Source of the DNA: Peromyscus leucopus
Taxonomy: Eukaryota > Chordata > Mammalia > Rodentia > Cricetidae
Direction of reading: 5' to 3'
Assembly: GCF_004664715.2 (NCBI RefSeq)
Contig: NC_051073.1
Location: 60,683,379 to 60,747,378 of the forward strand
Length of the DNA: 64,000 nt
The translations under genes were made by a program, and so were the position numbers. Below the pieces are notes generated by a model. The model was given only the letters and a program-made list of their open reading frames with translations, ran no database searches and was not told the DNA's origin. Positions 11,111 through 21,160 of the stretch are shown in pieces; position 1 is the stretch's first letter; the number at the start of each line of letters is the position of its first letter.

Positions 11111-11881
11111 GCTGCTGATGGGAGGGAGGATGCTGCTGATGGGAGGGAGGGTGCTGATGATGGGAGGGAGGATGCTGATGATGGGAGGGAGGATGTTGAT
11201 GATGGGAGGGAGGATGTTGATGATGGGAGGGAGGATGCTGCTGATGGAGGGAGGATGCTGCTGATGGGAGGGAGGATGCTGCTGATGGGAGGGAGGATGC
11301 TGCTGATGGGAGGGAGGATGCTGCTGATGGGAGGGAGGATGCTGCTGATGGGAGGGAGGATGCTGCTAGAGAGTTTTCTGCTGATGGGAGGAGGATGCTG
11401 CTGATGGAGGGAGCATGCCTGATGGAGGAGGATGCTGCTGATGAAATGCTGCTATGGAGAGATGCTGATGATGCGGAGGAATGCTGATGATGGGAGGGAG
11501 GATGCTGATGATGGGAGGGAGGATGCTGATGATGGGAGGGAGGATGCTGATGATGGGAGGGAGGATGCTGATGATGGGAGGGAGGATGATGATGGGAGGG
11601 AGGATGCTGATGATGGGAGGGAGGATGCTGATGATGGGAGGGAGGATGCTGATGATGGGAGGGAGGGTGTTGCTGATGGGAGGGAGGGTGTTGCTGATGA
11701 TGGGAGGGAGGATGCTGATGATGGGAGGGAGGATGCTGATGATGAGAGGGAGGATGCTGATGATGGGAGGGAGGATGCTGATGATGGAAGGGAGGATGCT
11801 GATGATGGGAGGGAGGATGCTGATGATGGAAGGGAGGGTGTTGCTGATAGAAGGGAGGATGCTGATGGACGGGAGGATGCT
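11111..11881. repeat. 21-bp G-rich minisatellite, about 36 units
   Basis: Tandem units of GCTGCTGATGGGAGGGAGG plus AT (block 1, about 11111-11370) and a variant with GCTGATGAT (block 2, about 11476-11881), separated by about 100 bp of degraded units. Because 21 is a multiple of three and units lack stops in several frames, long frames run through it on both strands, including a 331-codon minus-strand frame of His/Pro/Ser heptads. The translation is pure repeat and is not called as a gene. Confidence 0.97.
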
Positions 11882-12261
11882 GGCTCCCAGGAAGATTTCC
11901 TTTATCCTCCCACAGCACATCTTTACTTCTCCCCAAGGAAGAGGGCTGCTAATCTTAATGTTTCATCTTGAGATTATGAGGAGTTACATTTGCTACAGGG
12001 AGTGAGTGCAGCTGATGGGCCTTAAGAGGTCAGTGCCCTGGGATATGATCTCTGTGGACTCTTCCAGGCTTAAGTAGTGAGAGGAGTGGGGGTGCGCTCT
12101 CTAGCTATCCTTGGAAACTGCCCTGTCCTTCCTGGCCTAGCGCTCCACCAGCCAAGCTTTGGTGCCAGGCATGGGGGCACAGGCGCTCTGTCTGTGTCTT
12201 TTCCTCACAGTGTTCTTGCTGGGATGAAGAATGGAATGGCATTTTAGAGGTGTTTAGATCT
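11882..12261. other. Unassigned intergenic sequence
   Basis: Unique sequence to the right of the minisatellite with no recognised feature. Confidence 0.5.
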
Positions 12262-12416
12262 CATGATTTCCTAAGTGCATTGGAGTGAAGGTGTCAGATC
12301 CCCTGGAAATGGTGTTACAGACAGTTGTGAAGTGCCATGTGGGTGCTGGGAATTGAACCCAGGTCCTCTGGAAGAGCAGTCAGTGCTCTTAACCTCTGAG
12401 CCATCTCTCCAGTCCC
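12262..12416 (-). mobile_element. B2 SINE, 5' part
   Basis: Antisense: TGTTACAGACAGTTGTGAAG, GCTGGGAATTGAACCCAGGT and the head CTTAACCTCTGAGCCATCTC. Confidence 0.88.
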
Positions 12417-12952
12417 AAGGAAGGAATGTTTTGAGGCTCTTTTCTCAACCTAGAGAGATTCCAGCCTGGAAAGATTAGCCACGACACTTTTTTGTTTACT
12501 CTGCATGGATTCTCTGGGGGAATGCATGGAGAAATGAGAGTTCCGTGCTAGCACTAGGGCATTGCTGAGCCTCCTTGTCTACTAAACCGTATCATGGTCC
12601 CAGAGTCTAAAACTGCTGGGTGCCCAGCCCCAAGATAAGGACTAAAGAGTATGCCCTGGATCCCATAACATGGAGATCACTATGATCTTGAAAGGACCTC
12701 GTGTCAGCATAGCATGTCAGGAGGAGGAAAGCAGAGGAGGCCAGACAGCTGTGCTGATGGCACGAGGGTGGGCAGAGCCAGAGGAAGCACTTGGAAGAGA
12801 CTTGGATTCCATGTCCAGAGCACAGCGGATGGATGAGCCTTGGGTAAAGGCTAAGAGGAGGGAAAGTGTGTTCCCAAACAGGTTTAGGATTTTGGTAGCG
12901 AAAACTGGAGCAATTGCTGTTGATAGCCACCCCCCCCCACCGGCCTGGAGTT

Positions 12953-13063
12953 TTTTCTTTTTAAGGCAGTGTCTCTTTCTATAGTTCAGGTTATTTTCAT
13001 CAAAGGAATCCATGGCTTCAGCCTCCTAAGTGCTGCATTATAGGTGTGAGCAACATGTCCAGC
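12953..13063 (-). mobile_element. Old B1 relic
   Basis: Diverged antisense B1 ending GCCTCCTAAGTGCTGCATTA and ATGTCCAGCC. Confidence 0.5.
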
Positions 13064-15740
13064 CTAGGTAGCTGTTTTGGTGAAATCAGGGATAATATCC
13101 CACGGATTTAAGGAGGATGGTTAAGCACATGCTGGGCAAGCAGGGAGCCCCAAGGGAATTGATCTTAGCTTGGGGCACTAGGGACAGAGTCACACGCTCT
13201 AGCGACACCTTTTACACTCACTGGAAAACGGCACACTCCATCTGGGGCTGAGCTAACTTGATGGGAGTGGTCTACCTAAAACCTAGTCTGCCTAGAAATT
13301 GAGGCAGCAGGCTTCCCAAATCCCAGGCTGAACTCCACTCCCTCTACCCCCAAGAACAGGTAGATATCCCTTGGACAGCTGCCACCAACAGAATTTTCAA
13401 GGTGTGTTCAGGGAACTTGGGGACAAACAGGTTTGGAAAATCTGACACAGTATCCTCTCTTGGAGATTCAAAATACATTCAGAGTGTAAGCTGAACAGGA
13501 GGAAACTTTGTTTCCCTGTTTTGAACCACAGACACCCCTCCCTGCAACATATCCACTGACACTCCTGCTACCCAGAACTGTGGGTGACAGGCCAAGTCTG
13601 GTTGAAGTATCCCCTGGTTATCTGCCTGGTCCTTTCAATGTGGTGGCCTTTTAAACAGCTCTCTGGAGGAAGAGGTTCAGTCTTTTAAAGAGAATAATTC
13701 ATGGCATGGGCAGAGTATTTGGAATCTGTGAGAAAACCCACAGTTCAAGAGTCGAGTTAACTCAAGTCCACAGTGTACCCAGCAAGCTGCAGACAGCATT
13801 CTCGGGTCCAGACACTGCCTTATAAGGTGGTCTGACATTTTCTCATGGCCCAGACTGCCCTCCAAAAATATCCAGAGACAGAGCAAGAGTGGGAAAGGAC
13901 CTCCGGGGCATTTCAGATAATCACATGCAGGCTCTGCTGCAGAGCGGTGCTAACACCTGCTTGCAGTCCTAGCTCCCAAAGCTCTGGGCTGTGCAAAACA
14001 GGAGGACCCTCGAGGCATGCACCCCACCCAGCTGCTTTTTCTCTGCACGCCTCCAGAATGTGCTCTAAACCTGTCTTTGCTTTATATGGACAATAGATGC
14101 GTGACTAATTTTCATCTGTGTGCCTTTCTGCCCTCCTTATCCTTGGGCTGAAGCTGTTTCTCCAATGCTTCCAATGCTCTTGAAGCCTAGATAGCCTGTG
14201 AGGTGCTGCCCCCCAGCGGGAAGGGCTGGCCACCACAACGCGGAGGCGGAAATGGCGTTCCAGACTTCAATCAAGGCTGCAGCTGCAGTGCATCTGGATT
14301 CCATCCATCATACAGATGTGAAAGTGATGCTGTGGAAAGGAGTTTATGCTCTAGAATTAGGGAACTCCCAGAAAACAACGTGTTCCATGAACTGGACACT
14401 AGGTGCTTTAACAAAAAGCCTCTCACTGTTTTAGATTTGTTACCCAATGGGAGTCACCGGGCAAATTTGCCTTTTGTGAGAAAGATCATATTTGGTATGG
14501 AGATTGGCTCTTGTAACACCATGGGTATCACTCTAAATGGAAAAAACAAGTAGTCCCTCACATTTTTCAAACAAAGTATTGGTTAAAAAAACAAAAGAAC
14601 TTCATGGCTCTCCCTTGATCTGGCTCTTAGATGCAAGAAGGGGAATGTTAATAGGTATGGCTATTTTTGGTTATAGTTACTTACAACAGTTTCTTCACCA
14701 CCACATGGTTTGACAATGAGCCAGGCTATTTGTAAGGCTGGGATTAACAAAAATAACAATACAGTGAATTGCAATGCTAGTTTTCACTCTTGTTAAAGGA
14801 ACAGAACCCAGCAGCATTTTCAGAACGCTGTGTGTAACAGGAGGCTTCCTAATTACACCAGGCAATTCTTCCAGGCTAAGGCTTATGTCAACACAGCACT
14901 CTTAATTGCCACAAAGTAGACAATGCCAACCAGAAAGACCCAGTTCTCACCACCCCCCTAAGACTGGAAGGGACTGACTTTCCCACCTGCATCTGACTTT
15001 TCCTAAGTGAGAAACAAGGGATCCTGCACAGAGGGGCCCCTAGACTCCATGCTGGGAACAGTGAGCAGACGCTCTCCTCCGGGATACCCCCCCCCAGTCT
15101 TGGACAGTGTTTAGCTGTGGAAACTGCAGGCTTAGGTGGGAGCAGGGGATGACTGGAAGCACAGGAGAGCAAGCAGCCCGCGGACTTGATGAGCCTGTGT
15201 GCGAAGACCTTTCGAGGGAAAGAAACTGCGGATCTGGAGCGGGAGAGCATCCCAACCACGGTCGTGAAAAACTCCCAGGAATGCTCTGGAGTTGGAGTCA
15301 TTTTCAGGGTGAGGTTCTTGAAGTTCACCACATCTAGTTCTCAATGGCAGATGGAGACTGCTGGCAACAGTCCTCTGCTGAGTGGGGGGCTCAGCTTAGT
15401 ATTAGGAAGCCACTAAGAAAATGACCCTAAGAGCCCCCCCCCCCACAAACAACCTCATTCTAGGACAAAGGATCTTAACTTTTTGCTGATTAATGTTTTT
15501 GATTTCCTGGTTCCTTAGAAGGGGGGTGGCTCACACCCTAGTGGAGCCTGTTGGCAGTCTGCCTTGGTGAGCCTGAAGACTAACTGGCAGACAGAAACAT
15601 CTTAATAAAGCATTTTTTCCTGTAAGTATAGAAGTGGTAATATCAGAAACAGATTTGAAAATCATCAAAGAAAAGGCTGGAGTCCATAATGGAATGGGAG
15701 TTTCCACATTCTTGCAACATGGCCCCAGATCAGACCCAGG
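13064..15740. other. Repeat-poor intergenic sequence beyond Hacd2
   Basis: About 2.7 kb without a recognisable SINE, LTR or microsatellite, directly downstream of the inferred 3' UTR end. It could include an extended 3' UTR or regulatory DNA, but nothing in it proves either. C-runs occur near 14942, 15088 and 15436. Confidence 0.45.
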
Positions 15741-15755
15741 CAGAGCACACACCAG

Positions 15756-15761
15756 TTTATT
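15756..15761 (-). terminator. Candidate distal poly(A) signal AATAAA
   Basis: The minus strand reads TTCAAAATAAACTGGTGTGTG. A canonical AATAAA is followed within 4-15 nt by the GU-rich stretch GGTGTGTGCTCTG (15741-15753), which would act as downstream element. It marks the low-coordinate end of the AT-rich, repeat-free tract. The GU element lies a little close to the hexamer, so the cleavage position is uncertain. Confidence 0.5.
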
Positions 15762-16113
15762 TTGAATGCAACACAGATCAGTGTTTTATGAATATAACTT
15801 ACTACATTAATATCAGATAAAAACAGCTTTCAAATGCATGCATAGAAAGTTAAGCATAGTCTTTGAGCTCCTTATTTCTAAATATACAAAAAAATACATT
15901 TAAATTATATAATTTTAGTGAATCAAAGACTTATAAAATTACAATTTTGGTTTTCACAACATAGAAAAAATACAAAAATGACTATATGGTTGTATAATTT
16001 GTTTACCCAAATTTCAAAGGAGCGGTATGTACTGACTTTGATGCTTTATAATGGTTGATCTGAAACTCAGAACTGAATGTGATTTTCAGGTTGGACCACA
16101 GCAACATCAGGCT

Positions 16114-16119
16114 TTTATT
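16114..16119 (-). terminator. Candidate proximal poly(A) signal AATAAA
   Basis: The minus strand reads CTTCTAATAAAAGCCTG, followed about 10-25 nt later by TGATGTTGCTGTGG, a GU-rich downstream element at normal spacing. Use of this site would give a 3' UTR of about 2.4 kb. Other AATAAA hexamers on the minus strand (near 18170 and 18310-18322) lack a comparable GU-rich element. Confidence 0.4.
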
Positions 16120-18495
16120 AGAAGTGCAAAGCAGTGGCACCACTGATCCCTCATCTGCCTCTTGGGCCTGGCACTGGCCGCTCCTCTTGTTCAGTTTGCT
16201 TTTAGAGGGGCTTTCCTGACCGGGACGACAGCGCTGTTCCATGACTGACTCCCCGGGGCCTTTGATCATGCAGCAGGCATGTGCAACCAGCAGTCTCCAC
16301 CTCGGACGATGCACATTAACAACGGGAGTCCACAGCGAACTGCTGTGCGCCTCAAAGAACCCTGCCCTTCAAGAGGGCCCCTGGGGAAGATCTGAGACAG
16401 GCAAGTGGGTGTGCGAAGATGACGCCTCTGACGAAGTACCCACTGAGAAGTACCTTCTTGGTTCGCACCTTATTAGACCTGACACTTGAAAGGCTGGATG
16501 TTCTCAATTTATAAAAACATGATTACCTCAAAGGAGAAATTAATTCATGTTAGGAATGAAAAAGGGCAAAAAACCTAAAACCCAGTTGCCGAGAGAGGTG
16601 ACTGACACTTTGACACATGCTTTGTGTCTTCAGTGCTCATGTCCAGAGGACACTGGATCGAGACCCTTTTTGAAGGGAACTGGTGCCTGTTCTCAGCACC
16701 CAAGTTCAATGTGATGCAGTTCAGCGGATGCAGAGGCCCAGGGAGGCCCCTGTCCTTGGGCTGGAGCTGCGCTTCTCACACCACCTTCTACAGCCATTCC
16801 AATGCAGTCTAACGGTCAGTCAGACACTGTAACGAGGCTGACAAACCCAAGCGGATTCTGTGTTACACAAGTACAGTGCGGAAGAACAAAAAGCTCAAGA
16901 AAATCTTTCCCACATATTTGTCTATCAAACACCAGAACAGATTCCGATTTCAACACAGCCAAGTCAAGAGAGCTGCCTGGAGGCAGAATTCTAATGTTCC
17001 CTCTGACAATAACTTACGACACACCTGGCTGCATTAGCTTTTCAAGCTCCTATGAAAACACACATCTGAAAATGTAGTTTTCATTATATTCTTCTGATTG
17101 TAACCATTATATTCTAAATGACAATGGCAGGACTTTTAGAGTCCTAAAGATAAAAAAGAAAACAAGGGCAAAGATGCTGTTAACGTGCTGTTGAAGATGA
17201 GGAGCGCATCTGAATGCGGGCTCTGCACTGCCATCAGAAGCGTGTTTTCTGTCTGTAAAAGGACCGTTGGTGAGTGCACCGGGAGGGGCAGTGGGCAGCG
17301 CAGTAGCCTGAGTTCTGCCTGTCTCCTCCAGACCGTTCCTAAAGGGACTTAGACAGATGGGCAGGCAATAAGTGCTGGGAAGACACTCTACGGTGACGTC
17401 CACAGCCACAAGCCAGCTGCTTTTAGCTCCTCCTAGAACACGTGTTGTCGCTGAACTTACAACTTGGTGGGAATTAACACAGGGTCACAATCAGGAAAAG
17501 TATCTAAACAGAAGAGTAAGAATTAAAATAAAAGTAAGCATATAAGTCTGTTTCTGAAGGCTTTTCTGGACTATGGTGGTAAAGCCACACCTTCCAAGTG
17601 TCTCTAATTACAGCTTTCCTCCTCCTGTGTAATGAGATGGCCTTTGCGTCTGCCGACGAGAACGGCTCTGGACTATACACATCTGTGCTCTGAGCTGGCT
17701 ACAATGGAGGTGCTCGACGTTCCCTAGGGACCGAGCCTCCCTCTCACACCTCAGCCTGGTACAATCGGACAGAGGCTAAGCTCCAGGTAAGGGTCTCCAC
17801 AGTATACACAGACTTACTAAATCCAAGCACGGTTCTTAGTGGCAGGCAGTAATGACTCAATTAAAAACAAATGAAGGCTTGTAGTGGTTTTCTGGTTACA
17901 GGCACTACCCAAAGCTTCACAGGCATATACATCTTGGAATCATTCACTAGATACGAGGGGCTAGGTCCTAGCCAAACTTCAGAGCATTCCAGAGGACAAA
18001 TTGCCGCTTCATAATGACAAAGTTTCCAGCATGCAGTCAAGCACTTTGAGAAGGAAATGCTAAACATACTGCAGACCGCAACAGAACTTGTACCGCAAGC
18101 TGGGCAGTCGGTTGGTGCAATGTCACTACTCAGACTGTAACTCTCAGGAACTTAGTGTTACAGGTCTTTATTTGTCAGTACATGAAGGACACGGAGGAGA
18201 TGAAATACCAACCCCTTCGAGCGCCATCACAGATACTGGGAACTTCTGGTTAGAGCATGCTCAAAGGACCAGCTGGGATGCTTTATGTAACGGCTTTTTG
18301 CATTTTTATCTTTATTTTTATTTTTTATAAAATCCCAGGCCCATGTGACACTGGATTTTGGTTTTTATTTTGTTTTGTTTTTAATATTTTAAAAATAGTT
18401 CTTACTTATTTTCTATGAAATGTACTGGGAACTCAAAAAGTCTGCAGCATTTTTTGATCATTGAAAAGTTTGGTTTGGGGTAGTGGTGTGGAGAG

Positions 18496-18578
18496 CTAGT
18501 CAAACTTCTTGTGTTCTTCAGTGCGGGAAAGGACCTTTCTTCTCTGGTGGATCATGTGGAAGTAGAGCTGGGGGAACA
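18496..18578 (-). CDS. Hacd2: Hacd2 terminal coding exon and stop
   Basis: Two bases complete a Leu codon, then 26 codons read [20 protein letters not shown]..., ending HKKFD and a TAG stop at 18496-18498. This C-terminus distinguishes HACD2 from HACD1, which has a different tail after HMLRQRRKVL. The last four residues, KKFD, form a KKxx dilysine signal, known to retrieve type I and multi-spanning proteins to the ER from the cytosolic side. The acceptor on the minus strand is CTTGTCTTCCAG|TG. The human protein ends KKFE as I recall it, so Asp for Glu is conservative. The 3' UTR continues in the same exon toward lower coordinates. Confidence 0.95.
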
Positions 18579-19579
18579 CTGGAAGACAAGAAAGGACAGA
18601 CAGCAGGTTAGGAGCCTTCAGAAGCTCTGTCCCCAAAGCAGGAGCCAGATGGCGATCGATGACCAATGGCAGTAATAAAACGGGCTTGGGGAGGGGACAA
18701 CATGGAGTGTCTCCTGCTTCGGCTGCAGGGGAAAGAAAGCAGTGTGGAGCCGAATGACAGACACCCCAACACTACCGTAAGAGTCAAGATGCCATAGGCC
18801 ACCCAAGAGTTATTCTCATCTGTGCTGGAGACGGAAAACAGTGTCACAGGAGGCAAGTTTCTCCACTGAGCAATGGACCCAAACCCTGGTTACGCTCCAC
18901 TAATCTTCACATTTATTCTAGCTAATTTCAGGACCACCAGAGACACCTGTGATGAAGTCATCCCTACTTATAGGAGGATTACAGTTCCAGACAGGGTAAA
19001 GAACATGCCTAGGGTCTCACTGAGAACCTGGGATCAGGTTCTGGGCTCCCAACTGTTTGGGGCGACAGCTATCACCTCAGGGCATGTCCTGAGAAAGGCT
19101 GTTCTATGATTGGCAGAATGAGGAGGAAGAGGAGGGCCACGAACTTTGACTTAAAACATAACAAAGCAGGATTGCAGGTGTAGAAGAAGCCATTACAGAA
19201 GGGAAGCCAGTATCTTGGGAATCGGGTACTGGAAAGTCTTCAGTCCTCAGCACTGGTTCTTAGAAGAGGGACCGTCTCCCTAGAGCATACTTGGCAAGAG
19301 GGTTGGCGTTACTGGCATTTAGATATGGAACCAGGGATGCCAACATATCCCTAATTACCACCTGTTCACCACAAATCAAATGCCCAGTGGAGAAGTACCA
19401 ACTGAGCAACCTGGCCTTCACAAGGCTACTGCAAACTGGGACATCCAGTCACCATATAAACCCCATGTGAGGACCTCAACCTTCCCGTCCGTCCTTCTCA
19501 GTGGTCCCATCTCTGTTTCCCAGAGAGGAGCCTGTATTTGAGGGGAGGAGGCTTCTACTCTTGCCAACTCTCTTTGGGA

Positions 19580-19676
19580 CAGTTTCTTTTTCTTTTCAAA
19601 TGGATTCCACCCAGAAACTCACTATGTAGACCAGAGTATCCACCCACTTCTGCCTCCCAAGTGCTGGTTTCAAGTT
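19580..19676 (-). mobile_element. B1 fragment
   Basis: Antisense words CTCACTATGTAGACCAGAGT and CTGCCTCCCAAGTGCTGG with an internal gap. Confidence 0.6.
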
Positions 19677-20720
19677 GATCAACTTTTAAATGCCCCTCTT
19701 AAAGAACTTCAAGGTGTCAGGAGGTAGCCAGAGATGCGGCCAACAGGCCCAAGCTTGGTTGCTACTCCATTTGCTATTTCCAGGGAGGAAGTTACTCACA
19801 GAAAAGGCTCAGCTTATGCAAAGAATTCAACAGTGACAGAACTATTTTAGTACAAAAGCCCTAAAATTTGACAAGCTCTATAATCTAAAAACTGGAAGTA
19901 AGGATATAATTAAGCCATAGGGAGCGCTAATTGTAATCATTTAAAAATGCGGGGCCAGCCACATCGCTAGCTTTCCCTTAGCAAAGGGACTGAGCTGAGC
20001 ATGTGGAGGCCCTTCCCTGGCTGCATTTGGGATTTCATTACTCACAGAGGGTGCCAATGGCCCGTGGCTACTTCAGAGGGTAGTACTAGAGGCTATTCAT
20101 TAGGCCCCTCACTGGCAGTAAAAGCAGAAGATGGTCAGGGGTTCCTTCAGCCCCTCAGGAAAGAGCCTGAGGCTATCAGCAGGGTCACACTACAGAGGTG
20201 AGGACAGATGTGGCTTTTTCTAAATTCAGAATGAAAAAATACTGTGTGTGTTGTGTTTGTACATATGCCATGGTACATGTATGGAGATCACAGGACAAGG
20301 TGTAGGCATCATCCCTCTCATTCCACCATGTGGGTTCCAGGCTTGGCACTCAGGTTGCCAGGCTTGGCACTTTCCATTCTATTACAACCGGCAGAGGTCC
20401 CTCGTGCTCTCGGTAGAGAAGGCGGCATGTAGGAGGCTGGCCGCTGGATGCTCTGGGGCTGTCTTCTAGTTCCAGTGCTGACTTCTCAGCAGCCAAAACA
20501 CTGATACTATCTCTGCCAGAATGACCACTGTGATCAGGATGAACAATTCCTGATTCACAGCTACTTTAACCACATCCAGCCATGCTGATGAAAGCCTTGG
20601 AAGAAAATATTAACCTGAATAAGCACCCGAGAAACCTACCATCTTGTGTTGGTTATGAACTGAGAGCAGAAAGGAGAGAGGAGAAAGGAGGTTAGGAAAG
20701 CAGAGTTCTGTGGCTGTAAT

Positions 20721-20794
20721 CTATCTATCTATCGATGGATGGATGGATGGATGGATGTATGGATAGATGGATGGATGGATAGATAGATAGATGG
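20721..20794. repeat. (CTAT)n/(GATG)n/(GATA)n compound microsatellite
   Basis: CTAT repeats pass through a GATG block to GATA repeats over about 74 bp. Confidence 0.95.
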
Positions 20795-20930
20795 GTCAGC
20801 TACAAAAAGAATATGTTTCTCTTGCAGAGTATCAGAGTTTGGTTCCCCACACCCATGGAGGACAGCCAAAAGTACCTTTAACTAATTCTAGCTTCAGAGG
20901 ATCTGATGCCTCTGGCCTCCTTAGGGACTT
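20795..20930 (+). mobile_element. B2/B3-like SINE relic
   Basis: Weak B3-like order (GTTTGGTTCCCCACACCCAT, GATCTGATGCCTCTGGCCT) leading into the CA-rich tail where such SINEs end. Confidence 0.45.
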
Positions 20931-20982
20931 ATATGCGCGCGCGCGCGCGCGCACACACACACGCACGCACGCACGCACGCGC
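20931..20982. repeat. Alternating purine-pyrimidine tract (CG/CA), 52 bp
   Basis: ATAT, then about nine GC steps, then CA and GCAC steps, with no break in purine-pyrimidine alternation. This is the sequence class most prone to left-handed Z-DNA and is unusually CpG-rich. Confidence 0.95.
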
Positions 20983-21002
20983 CCCACCCACAATTCAAAA
21001 TA

Positions 21003-21160
21003 AATCTGGATGACTTAGTGGATAAAGTGCTCTTTGATTTCTGGATCACATGGAAAGAGAACCGACAGCTCTTTAAAGTTGTCCCCTGACTTCCAGGTAT
21101 GCGCTGTGGCATGTGCATACCCACATTCCCTTAATAAACATAGAAATGAAAGGAAATCAG
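21003..21160 (+). mobile_element. B3 SINE
   Basis: GACTTAGTGGATAAAGTGCT, GAGAACCGACAGCTC and GTCCCCTGACTTCCAGG in B3 order, then ATGTGCATACCCACA. Confidence 0.7.

Larger units (their letters stand above)
15741..18495 (-). other. Hacd2: Hacd2 3' UTR (inferred extent)
   Basis: From the TAG stop down to about 15741 the sequence is free of recognisable SINEs, LTRs and microsatellites, unlike flanking DNA, and becomes AT-rich at 15780-16010, which is typical of a long mammalian 3' UTR. No splice structure or second gene is evident. The distal limit is inferred from poly(A) signals and could lie at either candidate or further on. Confidence 0.6.

Noticed and set aside
11111..11881. CRISPR-like regular repeat
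   Set aside because: Units are directly tandem with no unique spacers, and the DNA is rodent.
10941..11936. 331-codon minus-strand open frame rich in His, Pro and Ser
   Set aside because: It is a translation of the 21-bp minisatellite; the frame stays open because the unit length is a multiple of three, and there is no non-repeat domain or splice context.
11432..12005. Plus-strand frames rich in Asp-Gly-Arg-Glu or Met-Gly-Gly-Arg heptads
   Set aside because: Same minisatellite read in other frames; overlapping, mutually exclusive and repeat-only.
14198..14553. Overlapping plus-strand frames of 78 and 116 codons
   Set aside because: No recognisable domain, no splice or promoter support, and two frames overlap; treated as chance.
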